Shown: positions 5,482 through 12,019 of the stretch, piece after piece
Layout: every line of letters starts with the position of its first letter
How positions within the stretch are numbered: the first letter of the stretch is position 1
Assembly: GCA_046152935.1 (NCBI GenBank)
Contig: JBJXGB010000234.1
Span: 1-12,019, forward strand
DNA from: CAZMFZ01 sp046152935
Lineage (GTDB): Bacteria; Bacteroidota; Bacteroidia; Cytophagales; UBA9547
Length of the DNA stretch: 12,019 nucleotides
Direction: 5' to 3'
Notes under the pieces: generated by a model
Database searches by the model: none
Told to the model about the DNA's origin: nothing
What the model saw: only the letters and a program-made list of their open reading frames with translations
Made by a program: the position numbers and the translations under genes

Positions 5482-7953
5482 ATGCTTCTGTTTTCTCAAT
5501 TAAAAGACATCACGAAAGGCAAAATTGCCGAATTGCAAACTGATTTGCCGATTGAAATCCTCATCATCGACAGTAGAAAAATAGTAGCCTCTACACATGC
5601 ACTTTTTTTTGCTATCAAAGGCCAGCGCCACGATGGGCACATATACATAGAAGACGCGTACAAAGCGGGTATTAGGCAGTTTGTGGTTGAAAAATATGGT
5701 CCCAAAATGGGATTGTATTCCGAAGCCAATTTCTTTGTGGTTGAAAATGCCATCACCGCGCTACAAGATATTGCCACCTACAAGCGATCGAAATTTCAAA
5801 TTCCTGTTTTGGGGATAACAGGCAGCAATGCCAAAACAATCGTAAAAGAATGGCTATCACAGGTGCTTTCAAATGATTTTATCATTGTCAAGAGCCCAAA
5901 GAGCTACAATTCACAAATTGGCGTACCCATTTCTGTATGGCAAATGAACGAACGTCACAATTTTGGCATTTTTGAAGCCGGTATTTCAAAGCCAGGGGAA
6001 ATGGGGTTGTTGAAAAACATTATTGAACCAAATTTTGGCATTTTTACAAATATAGGCTCGGCTCACGATGAAGGATTTACTTCATTAACCCAAAAAGTAA
6101 ACGAAAAACTAAAATTATTTACCAATGTAGATACCCTTTTTTATTGTGCCAACGAAGAAATAATAGATACGCAAGTAAAAAAACAAGGTATAAATGCCTT
6201 TACTTGGGCAATAGATAAAGAGGCTGATGTGGTGGCTCACCTTATTTTTTCTTCAGACACAAAGTCTATCTTTCATCTTAAAAGCAAGGTAAAGAATATT
6301 TATAGCGAATTTGAGCTAGAATTTCCTTTCGCAGATGCCGCTTCGATCGAAAATTTGATGCATTGTATTGCAGTAATGTTGTACTTCAATGTTTCAAAAT
6401 CCGATATTCAAGCAAGAATCACCAGCCTCAAAAAGGTGTCGATGCGGCTCGAACTCAAGCAAGGCATCAACAACACTTATATAATAGATGATACTTACAA
6501 CAACGATTTGGCTGGGCTCACCATTGCACTCGATTTTCTAAAACAACAAAATCAGAAAAGCGACAAAACCATCATTTTATCTGATCTTTTTGAAACTGGG
6601 CTTGATGAAAAGGCACTATATCAGAATATTGCCGATATTTTGGTGGAAAAAGGCATCAATAAATTGATCGGTATTGGTAGCCAAATATCATCTCACCACA
6701 GTGCCTTTACCAAAATCGATTCACAATTTTACTATTCTACCCGCAATTTTCTCCATTCGTTCCACAGCCATCATTTTGCTAATGAGGTAATATTGATAAA
6801 AGGCTGGAGAATATTTGAATTTGAAAAGATAGTGCTACAGCTTCAGCAAAAATCGCACCGCACGGTTTTGGAAATAAATCTTGATGCTTTGGTGCATAAC
6901 CTCAATTTTTACAAAAGCCAATTGCACCCAGAAACCAAAATAATGGCAATGGTAAAATCGTTTGCTTACGGTAGCGGCAGTTTGGAAACAGCCCAGTTAC
7001 TTCAATTTCAAAGAGTTGATTATCTGGCAGTTGCCTATGCAGACGAAGGCGTAACCTTAAGAGAAAACGGCATACATTTGCCGATAATGGTGCTGAATCC
7101 AACGGAAGAAAGCTTCGAATCAATGACAAATTTTAAGCTCGAACCCGTTATTTATTCTCTTTCAGAATTAAGATCTTTGATCGCCTATTTGGATGAAAAT
7201 GCCTCCACCATCAAAGCTCATTTGGAAATAGAAACAGGTATGCACCGCTTGGGCATTGCTGAAACTGAACTTGATACTTTACTCAAATTAATCGTAGAAT
7301 CTCAGCGTATTTCAATTGTATCGGTTTTTAGCCATTTGGCGGGTGCCGATAGTGATGAATTTATCCAATATTCAAGAGAACAATATGCAAAACTTTTAAA
7401 AGCTTCGTTTCATATTGAAAACAAATTGAGGTACAAAGTAACTAAACACTTACTAAATTCCGCAGGAATAGTTCGTTTTCCTGATTTTCAGCTCGATATG
7501 GTTCGCTTGGGCATAGGCTTATACGGAGTAGAGGCAAACGGAAATTTACAAAGTAATCTGATGCCTGTAAGTGCGCTAAAAACTAGGATTTCACAAATAA
7601 AAAAAGTAAAGGCAGGCGAAACAATAGGCTATAGCAGAAAAGGTAAAGCGTTGAAAGACAGCACTATAGCGGTCATTGCGATTGGCTATGGCGATGGATA
7701 CAGCCGCAAACTTAGCAATGGTGTAGGCAAAGTGTGGCTCGATGGCAAACTTGCACCTGTGATTGGTAATATTTGTATGGATATGTCGATGATCGATATT
7801 TCTGATATTCCCAATGCTAAAGAAGGCGACCAAGTTGAGATTTTTGGAACTCATATCAGCATAATGGAATTGGCAAAAAGCTTAGAAACCATTCCTTATG
7901 AAATATTGACCCAGGTTAGCGAACGAGTAAAAAGGGTGTTTTATTCAGAGTAA
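5482..7953 (+). CDS. murF-alr: Bifunctional UDP-MurNAc-tripeptide:D-Ala-D-Ala ligase / alanine racemase
   Basis: This 823-residue cytoplasmic fusion, typical of Bacteroidota, makes D-Ala (racemase) and adds D-Ala-D-Ala to the UDP-MurNAc-tripeptide with ATP. The MurF part (about 1-455) shows the Mur fold: substrate-binding N domain, P-loop at 111-119, NSQIGVP from N143, EAGIS from E165, TNIGSAHDEGF, DDTYNND at 336-342, and a C-terminal domain ending KGWRIFEFE. Two positions are odd: the P-loop reads GSNAKT (A117) where GSNGKT is expected, and KGWR (W442) stands where KGAR is usual. The Alr part (from about 460) is canonical: VKSFAYGSG with the PLP lysine K492, catalytic Tyr in GYSRKG (Y717), GYGDGYSR, GNICMDM (M766) and the terminal ILTQVSERVKR. 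Length is normal for the fusion. The ATG at 5482 gives the expected N-terminus, and the gene appears transcribed alone. Confidence 0.95.
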   Translation: MLLFSQLKDITKGKIAELQTDLPIEILIIDSRKIVASTHALFFAIKGQRHDGHIYIEDAYKAGIRQFVVEKYGPKMGLYSEANFFVVENAITALQDIATYKRSKFQIPVLGITGSNAKTIVKEWLSQVLSNDFIIVKSPKSYNSQIGVPISVWQMNERHNFGIFEAGISKPGEMGLLKNIIEPNFGIFTNIGSAHDEGFTSLTQKVNEKLKLFTNVDTLFYCANEEIIDTQVKKQGINAFTWAIDKEADVVAHLIFSSDTKSIFHLKSKVKNIYSEFELEFPFADAASIENLMHCIAVMLYFNVSKSDIQARITSLKKVSMRLELKQGINNTYIIDDTYNNDLAGLTIALDFLKQQNQKSDKTIILSDLFETGLDEKALYQNIADILVEKGINKLIGIGSQISSHHSAFTKIDSQFYYSTRNFLHSFHSHHFANEVILIKGWRIFEFEKIVLQLQQKSHRTVLEINLDALVHNLNFYKSQLHPETKIMAMVKSFAYGSGSLETAQLLQFQRVDYLAVAYADEGVTLRENGIHLPIMVLNPTEESFESMTNFKLEPVIYSLSELRSLIAYLDENASTIKAHLEIETGMHRLGIAETELDTLLKLIVESQRISIVSVFSHLAGADSDEFIQYSREQYAKLLKASFHIENKLRYKVTKHLLNSAGIVRFPDFQLDMVRLGIGLYGVEANGNLQSNLMPVSALKTRISQIKKVKAGETIGYSRKGKALKDSTIAVIAIGYGDGYSRKLSNGVGKVWLDGKLAPVIGNICMDMSMIDISDIPNAKEGDQVEIFGTHISIMELAKSLETIPYEILTQVSERVKRVFYSE

Positions 7954-8076
7954 AATGACAGAATATATTTTCCGCAAGAATTGATTCTTCTTTAGTTGTA
8001 GAATAATTCCAACAAAAAAACAGGGTAACTGCTGCTTTATTTCATCTGAGAAAGCCCATCAACAGTGTCATATTTT
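7954..8076. other. Convergent intergenic region between murF-alr and nirD
   Basis: The space between two converging genes should carry terminators. The only inverted repeat I see is AAGAAT-TG-ATTCTT (7976-7989) followed by a short T-rich stretch, too small a loop and too weak to call with confidence. Nothing else is apparent. Confidence 0.3.
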
Positions 8077-8442
8077 CTAGATTCCAATAAAAATTTTATC
8101 GTTTTCTATCTTTATCGGATAAGTCTTGATCTGATAATCATCGCCACTCAAGCATTCTCCAGTTTTTAACGAAAAATTCTTTTTATGAAACGGACAAGCC
8201 ACTTTGGGTTCATCTTGCAAAGTGCCAATCATACCCCGCGACAATGCCATTTGTTGTTTGTGCGGACAAAGATTCTGTGTAGCATACCATTCATTGCGCC
8301 TGCTAAAGTTGAAAATGGCAATTTGCTCGCCATTGACCAATGCACAGCCCCCGCCATCTTCTGGAATGTCGATCACTTCGCAAACCTCTGTCCATGCGAT
8401 TTGATTTATTTCTACTAGTGTTGATTTACTATTTCGGATCAT
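8077..8442 (-). CDS. nirD: Nitrite reductase small subunit NirD (Rieske-type)
   Basis: This 121-residue cytoplasmic protein is the small partner of the NAD(P)H nitrite reductase NirB in assimilatory reduction of nitrite to ammonium. It has the Rieske fold with complete [2Fe-2S] ligand motifs: C59-P-H61 and C83-P-F-H86, the flanking segment ALSRGMIG (66-73), and the family ending FSLKTGECLSGDD (90-102). E. coli NirD lacks the iron-sulfur ligands, so this is the ligand-retaining form. It lies downstream of nirB on the minus strand with the two stops and starts bridged by a 44-codon ORF whose end overlaps the nirD start by 14 nt. The ATG at 8442 is the first in frame; the first 10-12 residues are not conserved, so a slightly later start cannot be excluded. 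The identity is secure. Confidence 0.92.
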   Translation of the reverse strand: MIRNSKSTLVEINQIAWTEVCEVIDIPEDGGGCALVNGEQIAIFNFSRRNEWYATQNLCPHKQQMALSRGMIGTLQDEPKVACPFHKKNFSLKTGECLSGDDYQIKTYPIKIENDKIFIGI

Positions 8443-8563
8443 TTTTGCTTTTTATTTTTGCAGATACATTTATACCATTTCCCGATACATCAATAGAGAG
8501 ATCACCCTGAGAGTTGATATTCTGAACCTCTTTTTTTTTACTAAATAGTTTTAAAACCGTCAT
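8429..8563 (-). CDS. Small 44-residue ORF bridging nirB and nirD
   Basis: On the minus strand the ATG at 8563-8561 overlaps the nirB TGA stop (8565-8563) as ATGA, and the frame stays open for 44 codons to TAG at 8431-8429, overlapping the first 14 nt of nirD. It fills the nirB-nirD spacer exactly and would be translationally coupled at both ends. The product begins MTVLKLFSKKKEVQ and continues with alternating polar and aliphatic residues (LSIDVSGNGINVSAKI) that look beta-strand-like; it is hydrophilic, Lys/Asn/Ser-rich, with no Cys, no signal peptide and no membrane segment. I do not recognise a family. A run of nine A (codons 8-11, within AGTAAAAAAAAAGAG) could permit slippage. It may be a genuine small subunit or translation-coupling leader for nirD; chance is the alternative. 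It is too short to be found by length-based gene callers. Confidence 0.55.
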   Translation of the reverse strand: MTVLKLFSKKKEVQNINSQGDLSIDVSGNGINVSAKIKSKNDPK

Positions 8564-11076
8564 CACTTTTCTACCAACTCTTTATCCCAATCTTGGGCTT
8601 TGATTTGATCTCGCAAAGGTACAAATTTGATTGTGCTGTCTTTTTCGGGAGAATTCACAAAATGACTAAAGCGTTTTCTGATCTCTGGATTGGTTACTGC
8701 CTCTTTCCATTCACATTTATAAGTATCAACCAGACCTTGCATTTCCTCTTCCCATTGTGCATTCATTCCCAAAACATCGTCTAAGACTACAGCTTTCAAA
8801 TAGCTCATTCCACCTTCCAATTTATTGAGCCAAGTAGCTGTTCTAGTGAGTGGTTCGGCAGTTTTGGTGTAAAACATTAAAAAACGATCGATATACTTTA
8901 TGCAATTCTCTTCACTTACATCTGTTGCCAAAAGCAAAGCGTGTTGCGGTTTTGAACCACCATTGCCACAGACGAAAATATTGTAGCCCTTTTCAGTAGC
9001 AATGAAACCGAAATCTTTGCCTTGCGCTTCTGCACATTCACGAATACACCCCGAAACAGCAGATTTTAATTTGTGTGGTGCTCTAAATCCTTTGTATCTG
9101 TTTTCGATTTTAATAGCAAAACTCACAGCATCTTGCACACCAAATCGGCACCAAGTAGTTCCTACACAGCTTTTTACAGTTCGCAATGCCTTGCCATAAG
9201 CGTGCCCACTTTCAAAGCCAGCTTCTATCAATTCTTCCCAAATGGCGGGCAAATCACCAACGTGGGCTCCGAACAAATCTATCCTTTGCCCACCTGTGAT
9301 TTTTGTATAAAGGTTATATTTTTGGGCTACTTGACCTATTGCAATTAGTTTTTCGGCTGTTATTTCACCACCTGCAACCCTTGGCACCACCGAATAAGTG
9401 CCCCCACGTTGAATATTGGCTAAAAAGCGGTCGTTTGTATCTTGAATAGTTGCTTGTTTGAGAATATTTTCATTCCATAAACTTGCTAGTATCGATGCTA
9501 CTGCTGGCTTGCAAGTTTCACAACCATCGCCCTTGCCGTAATGGTCAAGTGCTTGGTTGTATGTTTCTATTTTGTTTATTTTGATCAAATCAAATAACTC
9601 TTGGCGTGAATAGTCAAAATGCTCGCAGATTACATTTCTCACATATTGGCCTTCGGCTTTTAGTGTCTCACTTATCAAATCTTTCACCATTGGCCCGCAA
9701 CCTCCACAGCCAGTTGCTGCTTTTGTGCATTTTTTCATTTGATCCAAAGTGGTGGCTACACCAGTTTTCACATTTTCGCAAATAGTGCCTTTGGTTACTG
9801 CTTCGCACGAACAAATTAATGCATCATCAGGCAAACTCATCACACCATTTCCTTCAGATTCACCTCCCCTAGCACCCAAAATCAAATCTTCAGGATCGAT
9901 CGGCAGGATCGACTTGTTTTTAGAAGTCTGCAGCAGCATATTATATTGATCGGCATCGCCTACCAATATTCCACCCAACAGGTGTTTGCCGTCATTCGAG
10001 ATATTTACTCTTTTGTAAATTCCTTTGGCGTGATTGGTAAAAGCGATGGTTTTGCATTTGGGTTCGGCAATAAAGGGATCTCCAAAGCTGGCTACGTCAA
10101 TGCCAATCAGTTTCAACTTGGTCGACATGTCAAATCCGTTGAATTCTTTTTCAGCACCTGTAAAATTTGAAGCCACGACATCGGCCATCTCGTAGCCCGG
10201 AGCTACCAAACCGTAAATCATTCCGCCATGCAAAGCGCATTCGCCAATGGCAAATACCGAAGGATCTGAAGTTTGCAAACGATTGTTAACTGCTATTCCA
10301 CCTCTTTGTCCTACTTCTAAGCCACACAAACGAGCCAGTTCGTCTCTTGGTTTTATGCCAGCCGAAATTACCAACATGTCTATTTCTATCGAGGTGTCAT
10401 CGGCAAACTTCATTCCAGTTATGTACTCATTTCCTTCAATACACTGGGTATTGGTATTGGTATGAATAACTAAGCCCAATTCCTCCAATTTAGATTTCAA
10501 TAAGTTAGAACCTTGTTCGTCAATTTGCCTTGGCATCAATCTTGGGGCAAATTCAATTACGTGCGTTTCCTTGATACCAAGCCCCAACATTGCATTTGCT
10601 GCTTCCAAACCCAATAAGCCGCCACCAATGATGGCTCCTTTTTTGGATTTTTTGGCCCAATCGCTCATCAATTCCAAATCTTCAATGGTTCGATACACAA
10701 AAACACCATCTTTTTCTATGCCATCTATTGGCGGTACAAAAGCTGCAGAGCCAGTAGCCATTACCAAATAATCGTAGCGTTCATTTACACCATGAAATGA
10801 ATGAACTGTTTTTAATGCTAAATCAATTTGCTGAACTGGATCGCCTAATAGTACTTTGATATTATTGTCGAAATACCAATCAAGCGGTGCCATTGTCAAA
10901 TCATCTACCGTTTTGCCATCAAAATAGCCGCTCAAATGCACACGATCGTAAGCTACTCTTGGTTCTTCGCCAAAAACTACAATATCGAAAGTTTCAGATC
11001 CAGCTTTGGCTATCAATTTTTCGCAAAACTTATAGCCTACCATTCCATTGCCTATTACTACTATTCTGGTTTTCAT
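8563..11076 (-). CDS. nirB: Assimilatory nitrite reductase [NAD(P)H] large subunit
   Basis: This 837-residue cytoplasmic flavo-siroheme protein reduces nitrite to ammonium with six electrons from NAD(P)H. Its modules are in the usual order: FAD-binding GNGMVG at 9-14; NAD-binding GGGLLG from about 151; the BFD-like [2Fe-2S] domain with C422-S-C424 and the CTKAATGCGGCG block about 30 residues later; and the sulfite/nitrite reductase half with the [4Fe-4S]-siroheme ligands C637-x5-C643 and C677-x3-C681, followed by GNGGS. All catalytic cysteines are present and the length is normal (about 830-850). Transcription runs leftward from the 437-bp region shared with the cobA-type gene, and nirD follows with the small coupled ORF between. 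The ATG at 11076-11074 begins directly at the FAD fold, as expected. It is likely induced by nitrate or nitrite or repressed by ammonium, but the sequence does not show how. Confidence 0.97.
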   Translation of the reverse strand: MKTRIVVIGNGMVGYKFCEKLIAKAGSETFDIVVFGEEPRVAYDRVHLSGYFDGKTVDDLTMAPLDWYFDNNIKVLLGDPVQQIDLALKTVHSFHGVNERYDYLVMATGSAAFVPPIDGIEKDGVFVYRTIEDLELMSDWAKKSKKGAIIGGGLLGLEAANAMLGLGIKETHVIEFAPRLMPRQIDEQGSNLLKSKLEELGLVIHTNTNTQCIEGNEYITGMKFADDTSIEIDMLVISAGIKPRDELARLCGLEVGQRGGIAVNNRLQTSDPSVFAIGECALHGGMIYGLVAPGYEMADVVASNFTGAEKEFNGFDMSTKLKLIGIDVASFGDPFIAEPKCKTIAFTNHAKGIYKRVNISNDGKHLLGGILVGDADQYNMLLQTSKNKSILPIDPEDLILGARGGESEGNGVMSLPDDALICSCEAVTKGTICENVKTGVATTLDQMKKCTKAATGCGGCGPMVKDLISETLKAEGQYVRNVICEHFDYSRQELFDLIKINKIETYNQALDHYGKGDGCETCKPAVASILASLWNENILKQATIQDTNDRFLANIQRGGTYSVVPRVAGGEITAEKLIAIGQVAQKYNLYTKITGGQRIDLFGAHVGDLPAIWEELIEAGFESGHAYGKALRTVKSCVGTTWCRFGVQDAVSFAIKIENRYKGFRAPHKLKSAVSGCIRECAEAQGKDFGFIATEKGYNIFVCGNGGSKPQHALLLATDVSEENCIKYIDRFLMFYTKTAEPLTRTATWLNKLEGGMSYLKAVVLDDVLGMNAQWEEEMQGLVDTYKCEWKEAVTNPEIRKRFSHFVNSPEKDSTIKFVPLRDQIKAQDWDKELVEK

Positions 11077-11513
11077 GGATTTAACAAATTTGTGTTAATA
11101 TTATGACCTATCTTATGCAATTATTAATATAAATATTAAAACTATGTTTCAAAATGAACTATATTCTCACATTTTTAAGATATAATCAAATATACAGGCT
11201 TAATTTCAATACTCATTATTTTTGTAAGTATATTTACTCATTAATTTGAAAATTATAAGAGAATATTAAAAAAGTACCATGATTTACCTATTTTGGCCAT
11301 AAAAACTAACTATGTATTTTAAAAATAGAAACTATAATAAAAAATTGTCATCAAATTTGAACTATGAATTAGAAAAATTAGTATTTGTACTATTTCATAA
11401 TATAGGTATGGATGCTTTAAAGGTTTAGTATCGAATTCTGACTTTCACCTGCTGCAGATAGCAAGTCATTTCGTATTTATTAAGATATTTGCCAACCGAT
11501 ATTTATCGCAAAA
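11077..11513. promoter_or_regulatory. Divergent nirB-cobA regulatory region
   Basis: This 437-bp, extremely AT-rich region lies between the divergent nirB and cobA-type starts, so it must hold both promoters. Two -7-like octamers fit TAnnTTTG: TATTTTTG at 11217-11224 (plus, towards cobA) and TATATTTG at 11194-11187 (minus, towards nirB). Neither has a clear -33 element, so the start sites are uncertain. Five AACTAT hexamers occur in one orientation. No riboswitch or gene is evident. Confidence 0.55.
11140..11365 (+). repeat. Cluster of five AACTAT direct repeats
   Basis: AACTAT occurs at 11140-11145, 11157-11162, 11308-11313, 11330-11335 and 11360-11365, all on the plus strand and none on the minus strand within the intergenic region. 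The first pair is 17 bp apart, the fourth is 22 bp after the third, and the fifth is 30 bp after the fourth. For this base composition I would expect roughly half a copy by chance. They may be operator half-sites, though low-complexity composition is an alternative. Confidence 0.35.
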
Positions 11514-12019
11514 ATGATAATACCAAGACTTACATTAGTTGGCGCTGGCCCAGGCGACCCAGAACTAATCACACTAAAGGGCATAAAAGCGATTCAAAAT
11601 GCAGATGTGATCTTGTACGATGCACTTGCAAATGATGAATTAATGGAATACGCAAGACCCAGTACGCCCTTTGTGTTTGTGGGAAAAAGACGAGGAAGTT
11701 GTGCTTTTTCACAAGACGAAATCAACCAGTTGATAGTTGAAAACGCATTCAAATATGGGCACGTGGTGCGTTTGAAAGGTGGCGACCCGTTTGTATTTGG
11801 GCGTGGATATGAAGAAATTGAGTTTGCAAAGGCATTTAATATGCCAGTGGCGATAGTGCCAGGTATCAGCAGTTCGATCGCAGTGCCAGAAATGCAAATG
11901 ATACCACTTACGGCCAGAGGTGTGAACGAAAGCTTTTGGGTTACTACTGGAACCACTAAAAATGGCGATGTTTCGAAAGATATATTATTGGCAGCTCAGT
12001 CTAGTGCAACCATCGTTAT
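11514..12019 (+). CDS. cobA: Uroporphyrinogen-III C-methyltransferase (SUMT), partial
   Basis: The first 168 codons of a SUMT run off the right edge; the usual length is about 250-270. The enzyme uses two S-adenosylmethionines to turn uroporphyrinogen III into precorrin-2, the precursor of siroheme (and cobalamin). Family motifs are in place: VGAGPGDPELIT at 9-20, GGDPFVFGRG at 89-98, VPGISSS at 115-121, then IPLTARGVNESFW and TTGTT, the pattern of Bacteroidota SUMTs. It is divergent from nirB, whose product needs siroheme, so it most likely serves nitrite reductase rather than cobalamin synthesis. The ATG at 11514 directly precedes the SAM-binding strand, leaving no other sensible start. The missing 3' part could include a fused siroheme dehydrogenase/ferrochelatase domain (CysG-like), though the N-terminal position of the SUMT argues against the E. 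coli arrangement. Confidence 0.93.
   Translation, partial: MIIPRLTLVGAGPGDPELITLKGIKAIQNADVILYDALANDELMEYARPSTPFVFVGKRRGSCAFSQDEINQLIVENAFKYGHVVRLKGGDPFVFGRGYEEIEFAKAFNMPVAIVPGISSSIAVPEMQMIPLTARGVNESFWVTTGTTKNGDVSKDILLAAQSSATIV

Noticed and set aside
7976..7989. AAGAAT-TG-ATTCTT as a terminator between convergent genes
   Set aside because: A 2-nt loop and AT-only stem are too weak to call.
8185..11084. Many plus-strand ORFs of 63-91 codons opposite nirD and nirB
   Set aside because: Antisense shadows of well-supported genes; no independent motif.
11217..11224. TATTTTTG as the definite SUMT promoter
   Set aside because: It matches the -7 consensus but has no -33 element at proper spacing and lies almost 300 bp from the start codon; kept only as a candidate within the region.
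11594..11956. 120-codon minus-strand ORF opposite the SUMT gene
   Set aside because: The plus strand encodes an unmistakable SUMT with all motifs; the antisense frame is incidental.
1..12019. CRISPR arrays, insertion sequences, integrase genes
   Set aside because: No regularly spaced repeats, no transposase or integrase domains, and no terminal inverted repeats were seen.

Overview
The window looks like chromosomal DNA from a Bacteroidota bacterium (Cytophagales or Sphingobacteriales type). Four things point there: AT-rich sequence; a MurF-alanine racemase fusion gene, which is characteristic of this phylum; a secreted protein ending in a type IX secretion (Por) sorting domain; and a tRNA promoter of the TTTx-N18-TAnnTTTG kind.

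Region by region. Positions 213-3367 (+) hold a compact three-gene unit: an MbnP-like copper-binding protein, an overlapping MbnH-like diheme peroxidase (MauG/CcpA superfamily), and a YHYH-domain protein exported by the type IX system. Two candidate hairpins follow. A tRNA-Pro(GGG) lies at 3529-3602 (-) with its own promoter and a strong bidirectional terminator. A TerC-family membrane protein occupies 3845-4621 (+). About 860 bp then contain no intact gene, but 5122-5444 is the frameshifted tail of a type ISP-like restriction/DNA-methyltransferase protein. The bifunctional murF-alr gene follows at 5482-7953 (+). Convergent to it is a nitrite-assimilation unit on the minus strand: nirB (11076-8563), a previously uncalled 44-codon ORF (8563-8429), then nirD (8442-8077). 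A 437-bp divergent intergenic region with a cluster of AACTAT direct repeats separates nirB from a cobA-type uroporphyrinogen-III methyltransferase that runs off the right edge.

How the genes work together. NirBD reduces nitrite to ammonium with NAD(P)H and needs siroheme, and the divergent SUMT makes its precursor, so the right part is one assimilation module. On the left, the peroxidase-like protein probably modifies the MbnP-like partner (in characterised pairs, Trp to kynurenine) to create a copper site, and the YHYH protein is a surface or secreted companion.

Most noteworthy: the small ORF coupled to both nirB and nirD; the MbnP/MbnH/YHYH set, with TTG starts and an apparent ligand change; the Gly-to-Ala change in the MurF P-loop; and the restriction-modification scar. 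No CRISPR array, insertion sequence or intact defence system is visible.
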